Notes under the pieces: generated by a model
The model's input: only the letters and a program-made list of their open reading frames with translations
The model's database searches: none
What the model was told of the DNA's origin: nothing
Assembly (NCBI GenBank): GCA_031272965.1
Contig: JAISSS010000063.1
Location: 1 to 44,941 of the forward strand
Source of the DNA: Bacteroidales bacterium
GTDB taxonomy: Bacteria > Bacteroidota > Bacteroidia > Bacteroidales > Prolixibacteraceae
Direction: 5' to 3'
Length of the DNA stretch: 44,941 nt
Shown here: positions 33,245 through 42,477 of the stretch, one piece after another
Layout: each line of letters begins with the position of its first letter
Numbering within the stretch: the stretch's first letter is position 1
Translations under genes and position numbers: made by a program

Positions 33245-33732
33245 TTGAGGATGTTTAGCTGGTTAATGACTTTCTTGGGCTTCGTCTCATTGGCTATTTG
33301 CATGAGCTTTTGAAGGTCGGCCCGTTTGATGTCGCCGGTCAGGGTAACTTCGCCGTCTTTGACCGCCACTTTTACCTTGCTGAAAGCGGTGCCGGCCGCG
33401 GAAATGGCGGCAGAGATGCTCGTGGTAAGCACATCGTCAGGGTTAATTACCGGCTTGGGTGGTTCGGGAACTTTGACCTCGATGCTGTTGGTTACTGACT
33501 TAACGCCTTTCACTGCGGTGGCGAGGCTTTCGGCAGTGGCTTTTAGCGCGGCCGATTCGACCACCCCGCTGAGCGTTACAACACCCTTGCTGACAGAACA
33601 GCTTACTGGAGCGGATACGGCTTTCAGCGCGGTGGACACGGCCGTCTGCAATTCGGCGTCACTGGGGCTGCACGAATGAAATGCCAATCCGGCAAACAGG
33701 AATAATCCGATTAATAATAATTGTTTTCTCAT
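33241..33732 (-). CDS. BON-domain lipoprotein
   Basis: A 163-residue predicted lipoprotein (MRKQLLLIGLFLFAGLAFHS, then Cys in the lipobox) with two BON domains: LQTAVSTALKAVSAPVSC followed by VVTLSGVVESAA, and ISAAISAAGTAFSKVKVAVK followed by GEVTLTGDI. BON domains associate with membranes or phospholipids, and proteins of this type are envelope stress or osmotic proteins. It is translationally coupled to the LysM protein. A TATATTTG promoter box lies at 33778-33785. Confidence 0.87.
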   Translation of the reverse strand: MRKQLLLIGLFLFAGLAFHSCSPSDAELQTAVSTALKAVSAPVSCSVSKGVVTLSGVVESAALKATAESLATAVKGVKSVTNSIEVKVPEPPKPVINPDDVLTTSISAAISAAGTAFSKVKVAVKDGEVTLTGDIKRADLQKLMQIANETKPKKVINQLNILK

Positions 33733-33777
33733 CTCAATAGTAATAGTTTATAATAATAATAGAATCTAAAAATCATA

Positions 33778-33785
33778 CAAATATA
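33778..33785 (-). promoter_or_regulatory. -7 promoter element of the BON/LysM operon
   Basis: TATATTTG on the minus strand, 45 bp upstream of the ATG, fitting TAnnTTTG. Confidence 0.5.
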
Positions 33786-33835
33786 GCGGTTCGTTCCATA
33801 GCGAACATACGGTTGTTCCTATTATCGTAAAAAAT

Positions 33836-34471
33836 TTAACAATTTAGTAATTTCATGAACTCTTCGCGGGGTATATGGACGCCGCCAAGCTGCTCCAAAT
33901 AATTGGTATGCAGCTGACAGTCAATAACTTTATAACGGGCGGCATTGTTCATGACGAATTGTGTGAAGCCGCATTTTGAGGCATTACTCACACGCGAGAA
34001 CATGCTCTCGCCGCAGAATATATGGCCTAAGTCCACCCCATAGAACCCGCCGACTAACTGTTCGTTTTGCCATACCTCGACACTTTTTGCGAGCCCCAGG
34101 TCATGCAGTTTGCAATAGGCTGTCAGCATCTCGCCGGTTATCCATGAACCGGTCTGTCCGGTGCGTTTTATTTGGGCGCAATTGGTGATTACTCCTTTGA
34201 AGTTTCTGTTTTCGGAGAAGGTGAATACGCCTCTGTCTAACAGCTTTTTAGTGGAGTGTGAAATCCGCAGGCTATCGGGGAACAGCACGAAACGCGGGTT
34301 TGGCGCCCACCAATGGATGACCTCGCCCTGTTCATACAGGGGGAATATTCCTGAGCGGTAGGCCAATATCAGCCATTCTGGGCTCAGGTCGCCCCCTAAT
34401 GCCAGCAGGCCGCAGTCGGAAGCGCCGCTGACGTCAGGGAATCCCGGTCTGTTTTTAGGCAACAGTATCAT
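33836..34471 (-). CDS. aat: Leucyl/phenylalanyl-tRNA--protein transferase
   Basis: A 211-residue enzyme that adds Leu or Phe from aminoacyl-tRNA to N-terminal Arg/Lys of proteins, marking them for ClpAP via the N-degron pathway. Family motifs: GLLALGGDLSPEWLILAYRS, GIFPLYEQGEVIHWWAPNPR, GGFYGVDLGHIFCGESMFSR and SNASKCGF. I start at the ATG 34471 because the frame's earlier TTG at 34480 lies next to the TACCTTTG box at 34489-34496. It is divergent from the aminotransferase gene. No clpS or clpA is adjacent. Confidence 0.94.
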   Translation of the reverse strand: MILLPKNRPGFPDVSGASDCGLLALGGDLSPEWLILAYRSGIFPLYEQGEVIHWWAPNPRFVLFPDSLRISHSTKKLLDRGVFTFSENRNFKGVITNCAQIKRTGQTGSWITGEMLTAYCKLHDLGLAKSVEVWQNEQLVGGFYGVDLGHIFCGESMFSRVSNASKCGFTQFVMNNAARYKVIDCQLHTNYLEQLGGVHIPREEFMKLLNC

Positions 34472-34488
34472 AGGTATCAATTTGCGTA

Positions 34489-34496
34489 CAAAGGTA
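34489..34496 (-). promoter_or_regulatory. -7 promoter element of aat
   Basis: TACCTTTG on the minus strand, 17 bp upstream of the ATG at 34471. Confidence 0.55.
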
Positions 34497-34524
34497 ATAT
34501 TTTTTTGGTTTTATGCCGTATTTT

Positions 34525-34555
34525 ATTGTGCGCAATGAAATATTTTATATTTTTG
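34525..34555 (+). promoter_or_regulatory. Promoter of the aminotransferase gene
   Basis: ATTG at 34525-34528 and TATTTTTG at 34548-34555 are 19 nt apart, matching the -33/-7 layout. The start codon is at 34580. Confidence 0.6.
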
Positions 34556-34579
34556 CGGCCTTGAAAAGTACTGAAGCAA

Positions 34580-35791
34580 ATGCCAACAACATCCCATAGA
34601 GGCGACAGGATGCCGGATTCGCCCATACGGAAGCTCGTTCCGCTGGCGAACAAGGCCAAAGCTGCCGGGCGCAAGGTGTATCATCTGAACATCGGGCAGC
34701 CCGATTTGCCCACGCCTGCCCGCGCCATCGACGCGATAAAGAATATCGACCGCCGCATACTGGAATATTCCCCCAGCGAGGGAATCCTCTCACTGCGCCA
34801 AAAATTAGTGGAATACTACGCCAAATTTCACATCGATGTTGCCGTTGATGACATCATCATCACCACCGGCGGCAGCGAGGCGGTAACTTTTGCGTTCATG
34901 TCGTGCCTTGACCCTGGCGATGAAATCATCGTCCCCGAACCCGCATACGCCAACTACGAGGCCTTCGCTATCGTGGCCGGCGCTGAAATACGCTCTATTC
35001 CTGCCTCCATTGACGAGGGTTTCAGCCTGCCCCCCGTGGAAGAATTTGAGAAACTCGTTACTGAAAAGACCAAAGGGTTCATGATATGCAACCCCAATAA
35101 TCCCACCGGATACCTCTATACCCAGGCCGAGATGAACGCCATCCGTGACATCGTCAAGCGGCATGACCTGTTCCTGTTTTCCGACGAGGTGTACCGCGAA
35201 TTCTGTTACACCGGTGCCCCTTACATCTCGGCGTTCCACCTCAAAGGCATTGAGCAGAACGTTATCCTGATAGATTCCGTCTCGAAGCGGTACAGCGAAT
35301 GTGGCATCCGCATCGGCGCGCTCATCTCCAAAAACGAGAAGGTGAAACGCAATGTGATGAAGTTCTGCCAGGCGCGGCTCAGTCCCCCCCTTATCGGCCA
35401 GCTCGTGGCGGAAGCCTCCATCGGCGACAATGATGAGTATATGCTCTATACCTACAATGAATATGTTGAGCGGCGCAAGTTCCTCATTGACGGGCTAAAC
35501 CGCATTGAGGGGGTGTATTCGCCGATACCGATGGGCGCTTTCTACACGGTGGCGCGGCTGCCGGTTGACGACGCCGACAAGTTCTGTGCGTGGCTGCTTT
35601 CCGACTTCGACTATAACAACGAGACCATCTTTATGGCGCCCGCATCAGGGTTCTATACCACCCCCGGACATGGTCGCGACGAGGTGCGTTTGGCATACGT
35701 ACTGCAAAAGCATGACCTTGCCCGCGCCCTCAAAATCCTCGAAGAAGCCCTCAAAGTGTATCCGGGAACGCAGTATCATAACCACCATTGA
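34580..35791 (+). CDS. PLP-dependent aminotransferase, class I/II
   Basis: A 403-residue fold-type I aminotransferase close to the aspartate/aromatic aminotransferase group. HLNIGQPDLPTP (substrate-binding loop), TTGGSEAVTFAF (PLP phosphate loop), ICNPNNPTGYLYT (cofactor Asn), FSDEVYREF (PLP-ring Asp/Tyr) and the Schiff-base lysine in DSVSKRYSECGIRIG are all visible, as is the C-terminal Arg in RDEVRLAYV. The substrate is not certain; aspartate or alanine is likely by family. The gene stands alone between its own promoter and a bidirectional terminator. Confidence 0.9.
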   Translation: MPTTSHRGDRMPDSPIRKLVPLANKAKAAGRKVYHLNIGQPDLPTPARAIDAIKNIDRRILEYSPSEGILSLRQKLVEYYAKFHIDVAVDDIIITTGGSEAVTFAFMSCLDPGDEIIVPEPAYANYEAFAIVAGAEIRSIPASIDEGFSLPPVEEFEKLVTEKTKGFMICNPNNPTGYLYTQAEMNAIRDIVKRHDLFLFSDEVYREFCYTGAPYISAFHLKGIEQNVILIDSVSKRYSECGIRIGALISKNEKVKRNVMKFCQARLSPPLIGQLVAEASIGDNDEYMLYTYNEYVERRKFLIDGLNRIEGVYSPIPMGAFYTVARLPVDDADKFCAWLLSDFDYNNETIFMAPASGFYTTPGHGRDEVRLAYVLQKHDLARALKILEEALKVYPGTQYHNHH

Positions 35792-35831
35792 CGTCTCCCG
35801 ACCGGGGCATATAATAAGCCCCATATTACAT

Positions 35832-35880
35832 AAAAAAAGCTCGTTACGGCAATGTTCGATTGCCATGACGAGCTTTTTTT
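35832..35880. terminator. Bidirectional rho-independent terminator
   Basis: The arms GCTCGT...GGCAAT and ATTGCC...ACGAGC pair with a short internal mismatch. The hairpin is flanked by a run of As on the left and Ts on the right, so it can stop both the aminotransferase transcript and the convergent rhamnosidase transcript. Confidence 0.88.
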
Positions 35881-35892
35881 CGGCAGTTTCCT

Positions 35893-37686
35893 TTATTCTA
35901 TTTTCACCTGTTGTGGCGCTTTAATGTCCGACACTATCTTGCCGTCGGGTTGCATTTTATGGCTGATGCTGACCACGCCATACGGGGTTGGGAATGTTCC
36001 TTCGACCCATTGCAGGTCTCCCAGATGGGGTTCTATTTTCAGGCGTTTGCAGCCCGGTTCCACTACTTTTACGCCGAGTACATGCTCGGTGAGCCAGGCT
36101 GTCGGGCCGGAAGCCCAGCCGTGGCAGAGGCTGTGGCGCAGGTTTTTATAGCAGTATGCGCCGAAGTCGGCATGTATATCCTTCTTGCCTTCGGGGACTA
36201 ATTCGTCGATTCCGGCGGCATTGTCGAGCCATTCGAGGTTAAAATCTTCCCAGAACGTGGTGGCGCCCATGTCGAGCATGCCTCCCCAGAACTGGCGGAT
36301 ATTGTCGAGTGCACTCTGGTAGTTGCCTGCTTTAGCCTGTGCCTGCAGCATATAGTATCCGTAGAAGGTAGAGAAATCTTTGGCGCCGCCGACGGAGATG
36401 ACCTCGCTGTCGGCCTGCGGAGCGGGCAGCATGTCGGCCAAGGCCAGCAATGCGGCGGCCTGTTTAAGGTGGTTATGGTCGGGAACATACTTGCGCATTT
36501 TTTCTGCCGTTTCGGTGCACTTTTGGGCCAGCGTATTGTCGCCCAGCACACTGCACAGTTCGGCGCCGGCCTCCATGGTGATGGTCATCAGGGCCTGCAG
36601 TCCTGCATCCACGCCTTTTTGGTTGGGGCTTGAGGGCCAGTCGAGGAAGCGGCCGCCGCCGGTAAGTTTTTCATGGCCGTTCTCATCGACTTTTTCGAGT
36701 AGCAGTGTGAGCAGGTCGGTGAGGTATTTCTGTTGCTGTGTCAGGTATTCGCGGTTCCCCTGATAGCGGTACCAGTCGCGGTGGATGATGACCCACCACA
36801 GGGAATATGAGCACATCCCGTTCATCCAGCCGGGTAGCGGGGTGATGTCGCGGGCTAAGTCGAGGCTTTTGGGGATGACCTCATTGAAGCCGAAGACGGA
36901 ATTGACGGTCATCACTTCGGGATGCAGGTCGCCGAGCCATACGAGGCGGTCGCGTTTGATGCCATCCCATATATATTCCTGCATGTTCAGGTGAACAGTA
37001 TATGCCCCTGTCAGCCATATCTTGTTGAGGCGCTCGTCGTTGCTGCGGAAGGACCCCAGATACGGGATGTCACGGTAGGTAAATATGGCGTTAATTTCCT
37101 TTATTCCCAGGGTCTTGTTGGGTTCTATGAGGTCGATGCGGGCGAAGCGGTATCCGCTGTTGCCGATTTCGGCGACGCCCAGCCACGGAATTTCCATGAT
37201 GAAGTCGCGCATGGCATGGTCGTTAGTAGCGCCCTGACTGCCCGCATCGCTCATGGCTTCCGACACCGATTCCCCGAAGCGGACGCGCAGGCGCACAGGA
37301 AACGAGGAGGCCGATTCCATTGTGCTCACTATTTGCAGCCCCCCTTGAATCTCCTTGCCGAAATCCAGCACAAGTCCCGGAAATTCTTTGTCAGTACTTT
37401 TCATGACGCACACTTTCTTATTTGTCAGTTCGCTTTGGCCATTGTTACCTTTGGCCAGCAATCCATTCGGATTAATGAGCAATTGTTCATTATCCGATTT
37501 CCACACTATTCGATGCGGCGTGAGATACTGCCGCACACGGCTGTCGCTGAAATACTTGTCGGCATATTCATCGCCGAACACGGGCGGTAAGCCGCCTTTC
37601 GCGGCGTCCTGCCCCTGCGTTGTTACGGGCTGCCCGCTGTTGCACCCCGCTAATAACGCACAAAAGAAGAAAATTAGTCGCTTCAT
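35893..37686 (-). CDS. GH78-like alpha-L-rhamnosidase lipoprotein
   Basis: A 597-residue predicted lipoprotein (MKRLIFFFCALLAGC lipobox). A beta-sandwich N-terminal part (LVLDFGKEIQGGLQIV, RLRVRFGES) is followed by an (alpha/alpha)6 barrel with the GH78-type segment DGIKRDRLVWLGDLHPEV, GGRFLDWPS, TFWEDFNLEW and HSLCHGWASGPTAWL, then a C-terminal beta domain (GCKRLKIEPHLGDL, TPYGVVSIS). GH78 enzymes release terminal rhamnose from glycans or glycosides; the exact substrate is unknown. At about 600 residues it is shorter than many GH78 proteins. The gene is isolated and no SusC/D partner is seen. A TACCTTTG box lies at 37707-37714. Confidence 0.82.
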   Translation of the reverse strand: MKRLIFFFCALLAGCNSGQPVTTQGQDAAKGGLPPVFGDEYADKYFSDSRVRQYLTPHRIVWKSDNEQLLINPNGLLAKGNNGQSELTNKKVCVMKSTDKEFPGLVLDFGKEIQGGLQIVSTMESASSFPVRLRVRFGESVSEAMSDAGSQGATNDHAMRDFIMEIPWLGVAEIGNSGYRFARIDLIEPNKTLGIKEINAIFTYRDIPYLGSFRSNDERLNKIWLTGAYTVHLNMQEYIWDGIKRDRLVWLGDLHPEVMTVNSVFGFNEVIPKSLDLARDITPLPGWMNGMCSYSLWWVIIHRDWYRYQGNREYLTQQQKYLTDLLTLLLEKVDENGHEKLTGGGRFLDWPSSPNQKGVDAGLQALMTITMEAGAELCSVLGDNTLAQKCTETAEKMRKYVPDHNHLKQAAALLALADMLPAPQADSEVISVGGAKDFSTFYGYYMLQAQAKAGNYQSALDNIRQFWGGMLDMGATTFWEDFNLEWLDNAAGIDELVPEGKKDIHADFGAYCYKNLRHSLCHGWASGPTAWLTEHVLGVKVVEPGCKRLKIEPHLGDLQWVEGTFPTPYGVVSISHKMQPDGKIVSDIKAPQQVKIE

Positions 37687-37706
37687 ATTAAAATTATAAT
37701 TGCCGG

Positions 37707-37714
37707 CAAAGGTA
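37707..37714 (-). promoter_or_regulatory. -7 promoter element of the rhamnosidase gene
   Basis: TACCTTTG on the minus strand, 20 bp upstream of the ATG at 37686. Confidence 0.6.
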
Positions 37715-37787
37715 CAACAAATTTATGAAATAGTTTAAGTAACGTGCTAAAAAAGCGAAAAACCGCGTCAGTTTCGGTAAAAATTAG

Positions 37788-37795
37788 CATCTTTG
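37788..37795 (+). promoter_or_regulatory. Probable -7 promoter element of serA
   Basis: CATCTTTG, 7 of 8 positions matching the consensus (first base differs), 33 bp upstream of the ATG at 37829. Confidence 0.4.
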
Positions 37796-37828
37796 CAACG
37801 TTTTTTGAACGGAATAATTATTCAGTAT

Positions 37829-38998
37829 ATGTTTAAAATACAGACATTAAACAAGATAGACCCGGTGGGGTTAAAGAACTTCCCGCTGGACGAGTACGAA
37901 ATTGCGAGCGAATTTTCGTCGCCGGATGCGATTTTGGTGCGCAGTCAATCCATGCACGAGATGGAGTTGCCTGCAAGTTTGAAAGCTATCGCCCGCGCCG
38001 GCGCCGGTGTGAACAATATCCCTGTCGAGAAGTGTTCAGAGCGTGGTATTGTGGTGTTTAACACGCCGGGGGCCAACGCTGACGCCGTGAAAGAGTTAGT
38101 GCTGGCGGCGCTGCTGCTCTCCTCGCGCGGCATCCTCCAGTCTGTGGAATGGGTGAAGACCATTGCCGACCGCGGCGACGAAATCCCCGACCTCATTGAA
38201 GCGCAGAAGAAGAACTTTGCGGGTAACGAAATCAAGGGCAAAACGCTGGCCGTAATAGGGCTTGGCGCTATCGGAGCGCTGATAGCCAATGCCGCTCAGG
38301 CGTTGGGAATGGATGTGGTAGGCTATGACCCCTACATCTCCGTGAAACAGGCCTGGCGCCTCAGTCGCAACGTCCGCCACGCCGAAGGCATCGAAGTACT
38401 GCTGTCCCAAGCCGACTATGTTACCGTTCATATTCCGCAGACCCCTGATACTAAAGGATATATCAATAAAGATAAACTCCGCATGATGAAAGACGGGGTA
38501 CGGATTCTCAACTTCTCGCGCGGCGGGCTGGTAAATAAAGACGACCTGCGGGCGGCGCTCGAATCGGGCAAAGTGAAGAGCTATATCACCGACTTCCCCG
38601 ATAAGGACGTGCTGACCATGAAAAACGTCATCGCCATTCCGCATCTGGGGGCCTCCACCGCCGAATCGGAGACCAACTGCGCAGTGATGGCTGTCGCCCA
38701 GGTACATAACTTCCTGAAGAACGGCAACATCGTTAACTCGGTGAACTTCCCCGAAGCCGAATTAGAGCGGCATGGCGGCCCGCGCTTAGTTATCGCCAAC
38801 CGCAATATCCCCAATATGGTCAGCCAGATTTCGAGCATACTTGCAAAAAAAGGCATCAATATTGCCAACATGCTTAACAAAAACAAGGCCGATATCGCCT
38901 ACAATCTTATAGACATTGACGGTGCAGCCCCTGACGACAGCCTCGTGCAGGAATTTCGTTCCATTGACGGCGTATTAACTGCCCGTTTGTTACCATAA
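37829..38998 (+). CDS. serA: D-3-phosphoglycerate dehydrogenase
   Basis: A 389-residue NAD-dependent dehydrogenase catalysing the first step of serine synthesis. Substrate domain: RAGAGVNNIPVEKCSERGIV. Rossmann motif: VIGLGAIGALIANAAQALGM, then YDP. Catalytic Arg in NFSRGGLVNKDDL and His in IPHLGASTAESE. A C-terminal ACT domain (RNIPNMVSQISSILAKKGIN) could bind serine for feedback control. I place the start at ATG 37829; the earlier TTG is inside the promoter box. It is the first gene of a serA-tkt-glyA run; serC is not present. Confidence 0.95.
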   Translation: MFKIQTLNKIDPVGLKNFPLDEYEIASEFSSPDAILVRSQSMHEMELPASLKAIARAGAGVNNIPVEKCSERGIVVFNTPGANADAVKELVLAALLLSSRGILQSVEWVKTIADRGDEIPDLIEAQKKNFAGNEIKGKTLAVIGLGAIGALIANAAQALGMDVVGYDPYISVKQAWRLSRNVRHAEGIEVLLSQADYVTVHIPQTPDTKGYINKDKLRMMKDGVRILNFSRGGLVNKDDLRAALESGKVKSYITDFPDKDVLTMKNVIAIPHLGASTAESETNCAVMAVAQVHNFLKNGNIVNSVNFPEAELERHGGPRLVIANRNIPNMVSQISSILAKKGINIANMLNKNKADIAYNLIDIDGAAPDDSLVQEFRSIDGVLTARLLP

Positions 38999-39031
38999 AT
39001 AAACTGTTTTACGAAATAATAAAAAATTAAT

Positions 39032-41038
39032 ATGAGCGATACAATACTCACAAAAGCTGCCGACAACATCCGCATCCTGTCGGTCTCCATGGTCGAGAAA
39101 GCCAAATCAGGGCATCCGGGCGGGTCCATGGGCGGGGCCGATTTTATCAATACGCTGTATTCGGAATTTCTGATATACGACCCCGAAAATCCCCGTTGGG
39201 AAGGCCGTGACCGCTTCTTTCTCGACCCGGGGCACATGTCGCCCATGCTCTATTCCGTGCTGGCGCTCGCAGGTAAGTTTACAACCGCCGAGCTGGCGCA
39301 GTTCCGCCAGTGGGACAGCCCCACGCCCGGCCATCCGGAAGTGAACGTACAGCGGGGCATCGAGAACACCTCCGGCCCGCTCGGACAGGGACACACCTAC
39401 GCCGTCGGCGCCGCCATTGCCGCCAAATTCCTCAAAGCCCGCTTCGGAGCGGTGATGAATCAGACCATCTACGCCTACATCTCCGACGGCGGTGTGCAGG
39501 AAGAAATCTCGCAGGGCGCAGGCCGCGTGGCCGGTACGCTGGGTTTAGACAACCTCATAATGTTTTATGATTCCAACGGCATCCAGCTTTCAACAGAAAC
39601 AAAGGACGTTACCACAGAAGACGTGGCAGCTAAATATCGCTCGTGGAACTGGAACGTCATCAGCATCAACGGCAATGACGTGGCCGAGATACGGCAGGCG
39701 TTGACCGCCGCAAAAGCCGAAAAAGAGCGGCCTACACTCATCATCGGAACTACCGTGATGGGCAAAGGCGCCCGCAAAGCCGACGGCAGCAGCTACGAAA
39801 ACGACTGCGCCACACACGGCGCCCCGCTTGGCGGAGAGGCCTACATCAATACTGTGAAAAATCTTGGCGGCGACCCTGCCAATCCGTTTGTTATCTTCCC
39901 CGAAGTGAGCGCTCTTTACGCCAAACGTGCGGAAGAGCTGAAAGCAATCGTGGCGGAGCGTAAAAAAGAGCGGAAGCAGTGGGCGGAAGCCAATCCCGAA
40001 GCGGCGGCCAAATATGAAGCGTTCTTTGCCGGCAAAGCGCCGCAGGTGGACTGGGCAGGAATTGCGCAGAAAGCAGGCTCGGCAACACGTGCAGCCTCAG
40101 CCACAGTGCTGAGTGCGCTGGCGGTGCAGGTCGAAAACATGATTGTGGCCTCGGCCGACCTGTCTAATTCCGACAAGACAGACGGCTTCCTGAAAAAAAC
40201 TCACGCTTTTCAAAAGGGCGACTTCAGCGGCGCCTTCTTTCAGGCCGGCGTTTCAGAGCTTACCATGGCCTGCATCTGTATCGGGATGTCGCTGCATGGC
40301 GGCGTGATAGCGGCCTGCGGCACGTTCTTCGTGTTCTCCGACTACATGAAACCCGCCGTCCGCATGGCCGCCCTGATGGAACAGCCGGTGAAATTCATCT
40401 GGACACACGACGCCTTCCGCGTCGGCGAAGACGGCCCCACCCACGAACCGGTGGAACAGGAAGCCCAGATACGCCTCATGGAGAAACTCAAAAACCACAG
40501 TGGCAAAAACTCAATGCTCGTGCTGCGTCCGGCCGACGCCGAAGAGACAACCGTGGCATGGCGCCTTGCCATGGAGAACGTCAGCACACCGAGCGCTCTC
40601 ATCCTGTCGCGGCAGAACATCGCTAACCTGCCTGCAGGAACCGACTACTCGCAGGTCGCCAAAGGCGCATACATTGCAGGCGGCTCCGACGGGAACCCTG
40701 ATGTGGTGCTGATTGCCTCCGGCTCAGAAGTTTCTACCTTAGTGGAAGGCGCTGCAAAACTCAGGGCCGACGGGCTTAAAGTACACATCGTTTCCGTTCC
40801 GTCAGAAGGACTGTTCCGCAATCAGTCGCCTGAATATCAGAATAGTATATTACCGGCAGATGTGAAGCGCTACGGACTGACATCCGGCCTGCCTGTAACA
40901 TTGCTCGGACTTGTGGGCGACAGCGGCTATATTCACGGGCTACAGAGTTTCGGATTCTCGGCGCCCTATCAGGTGCTTGACGAGAAGCTCGGCTTCACCG
41001 CAGAGAACGTATATCGACAAGTTAAGGAATTACTATGA
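39032..41038 (+). CDS. tkt: Transketolase
   Basis: A 668-residue thiamine-diphosphate enzyme of the pentose phosphate pathway, moving two-carbon units between sugar phosphates. [20 protein letters not shown] and [20 protein letters not shown] at the start, the TPP-binding [18 protein letters not shown], then [28 protein letters not shown] (catalytic Glu region) and [20 protein letters not shown] are typical for full-length bacterial transketolase. The stop overlaps the glyA start (ATGA, 41035-41038), so the two are coupled; serA precedes by 33 bp. Confidence 0.96.
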   Translation: MSDTILTKAADNIRILSVSMVEKAKSGHPGGSMGGADFINTLYSEFLIYDPENPRWEGRDRFFLDPGHMSPMLYSVLALAGKFTTAELAQFRQWDSPTPGHPEVNVQRGIENTSGPLGQGHTYAVGAAIAAKFLKARFGAVMNQTIYAYISDGGVQEEISQGAGRVAGTLGLDNLIMFYDSNGIQLSTETKDVTTEDVAAKYRSWNWNVISINGNDVAEIRQALTAAKAEKERPTLIIGTTVMGKGARKADGSSYENDCATHGAPLGGEAYINTVKNLGGDPANPFVIFPEVSALYAKRAEELKAIVAERKKERKQWAEANPEAAAKYEAFFAGKAPQVDWAGIAQKAGSATRAASATVLSALAVQVENMIVASADLSNSDKTDGFLKKTHAFQKGDFSGAFFQAGVSELTMACICIGMSLHGGVIAACGTFFVFSDYMKPAVRMAALMEQPVKFIWTHDAFRVGEDGPTHEPVEQEAQIRLMEKLKNHSGKNSMLVLRPADAEETTVAWRLAMENVSTPSALILSRQNIANLPAGTDYSQVAKGAYIAGGSDGNPDVVLIASGSEVSTLVEGAAKLRADGLKVHIVSVPSEGLFRNQSPEYQNSILPADVKRYGLTSGLPVTLLGLVGDSGYIHGLQSFGFSAPYQVLDEKLGFTAENVYRQVKELL

Positions 41039-42315
41039 ACAGAGACCTGCAGATATTTGACATCATAGAGAAAGAACGCCAACGGCAGACGGAAGGCATA
41101 GAACTGATAGCCTCTGAGAACTTCGTGAGCGCACAGGTGCTGGAAGCCATGGGCTCGGTGCTGACCAACAAATATGCCGAAGGCTATCCGGGACATCGCT
41201 ACTACGGCGGATGCCGCTATGTGGATATGGCTGAGCAGTTGGCCATTGACCGGCTCAAGCAGTTGTTCGATGCCGAATATGTGAACGTGCAGCCTCATTC
41301 CGGTGCCCAGGCTAATGCGGCCGTGCTGAGCGTGATACTCAAGCCGGGCGACATATTCCTTGGCCTCGACCTGTCGCACGGCGGGCACCTGTCGCACGGC
41401 TCGCCGGTCAACTCGTCAGGAATGTTATACCGCCCCATCGCATACCACGTCAAGCCGGATACCGGACGGGTGGATTATGACGAGCTGGAAGCATTGGCGC
41501 ATCAGCACCGCCCCAAGCTGATTATCGGGGGCGCCTCGGCCTATTCCCGCGAATGGGACTACGTCCGTATGCGGCAAATTGCTGATGCCATCGGTGCAAT
41601 CCTCATGATAGACATGGCACATCCGGCCGGGCTCATCGCCGCCGGGCTGCTCAATAACCCCGTAAAAGTCGCCCATATTGTTACTTCGACCACGCACAAG
41701 ACCCTGCGCGGGCCACGTGGCGGCGTGATACTTGTGGGCAAAGACTTCCCCAATCCTGGCGGCTTTAAAACCCCGAAAGGAGAGATAAAACTCATGTCGG
41801 CCACGCTCGATTCCTCTGTGTTCCCAGGTCAGCAGGGCGGCCCCTTAGAGCACGTCATTGCCGCCAAAGCGGTGGCCTTCGGCGAGGCGCTTGACCCGTC
41901 CTACAAAACCTACCAAACGCAGGTGAAAACAAATGCCGCCGCAATGGCCAGTGCATTTATCGACAAAGGCTATAAGGTTATCTCCGGTGGAACCGACAAC
42001 CACAGTATGCTGATAGACCTGCGTCCGAAGTTCCCCGACCTCACCGGCAAAACCGCCGAGAACGCATTAGTGAACGCCGACATCACCATCAACAAAAATA
42101 TGGTGCCCTTCGACAGCCGGACGCCTTTCACCACTTCGGGACTGCGCGTCGGAACCCCGGCTATCACTACACGCGGCCTCAAGGACGAGGCTATGCCCGT
42201 TATCGTGGAACTGATTGACGAGGTGTTGCATGCTCCTGAAAATCAACATGTTATTGCCACCGTAAAGAAAAAGGTCAACGCAATGATGAACGGCCTGCCC
42301 CTCTTTGCATGGTAA
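41035..42315 (+). CDS. glyA: Serine hydroxymethyltransferase
   Basis: A 426-residue PLP enzyme converting serine and tetrahydrofolate to glycine and 5,10-methylene-THF. Motifs: [68 protein letters not shown] and the PLP lysine in [14 protein letters not shown]. It overlaps tkt by 4 bp and forms the end of serA-tkt-glyA, which joins pentose phosphate and serine synthesis to one-carbon metabolism. Confidence 0.97.
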   Translation: MNRDLQIFDIIEKERQRQTEGIELIASENFVSAQVLEAMGSVLTNKYAEGYPGHRYYGGCRYVDMAEQLAIDRLKQLFDAEYVNVQPHSGAQANAAVLSVILKPGDIFLGLDLSHGGHLSHGSPVNSSGMLYRPIAYHVKPDTGRVDYDELEALAHQHRPKLIIGGASAYSREWDYVRMRQIADAIGAILMIDMAHPAGLIAAGLLNNPVKVAHIVTSTTHKTLRGPRGGVILVGKDFPNPGGFKTPKGEIKLMSATLDSSVFPGQQGGPLEHVIAAKAVAFGEALDPSYKTYQTQVKTNAAAMASAFIDKGYKVISGGTDNHSMLIDLRPKFPDLTGKTAENALVNADITINKNMVPFDSRTPFTTSGLRVGTPAITTRGLKDEAMPVIVELIDEVLHAPENQHVIATVKKKVNAMMNGLPLFAW

Positions 42316-42327
42316 ACCACATTTAAA

Positions 42328-42335
42328 TATTTTTG
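42328..42335 (+). promoter_or_regulatory. Possible -7 promoter element upstream of the fucosidase gene
   Basis: TATTTTTG 13 bp after the glyA stop and 142 bp upstream of the fucosidase ATG. If used, the transcript has a long leader containing the hairpin at 42361-42390. Confidence 0.4.
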
Positions 42336-42360
42336 ATGGAGTAAATCTAAAATCTTGCGG

Positions 42361-42390
42361 GCCGGATGCAGTCTTACGGCTGTGTCCGGC
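42361..42390 (+). terminator. Hairpin between glyA and fucosidase
   Basis: An 11-bp stem, including two G-U pairs, with an 8-nt loop; its outer arms are GCCGGA and TCCGGC. No U-tract follows. It may end the glyA transcript or act as a leader structure of the fucosidase mRNA. Confidence 0.4.
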
Positions 42391-42477
42391 TATAGCAGGG
42401 GCGCTCGCAGTTCCCACAAAACTCCCTGTCTGAATTTTGGAATCGGATACAGATTTAAACGATAATAATAAATAATT

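Noticed and set aside
41850-41875. GTCATTGC in glyA as a further REP-like insert
   Set aside because: Only eight bases match and the encoded [14 protein letters not shown] is a conserved SHMT segment.
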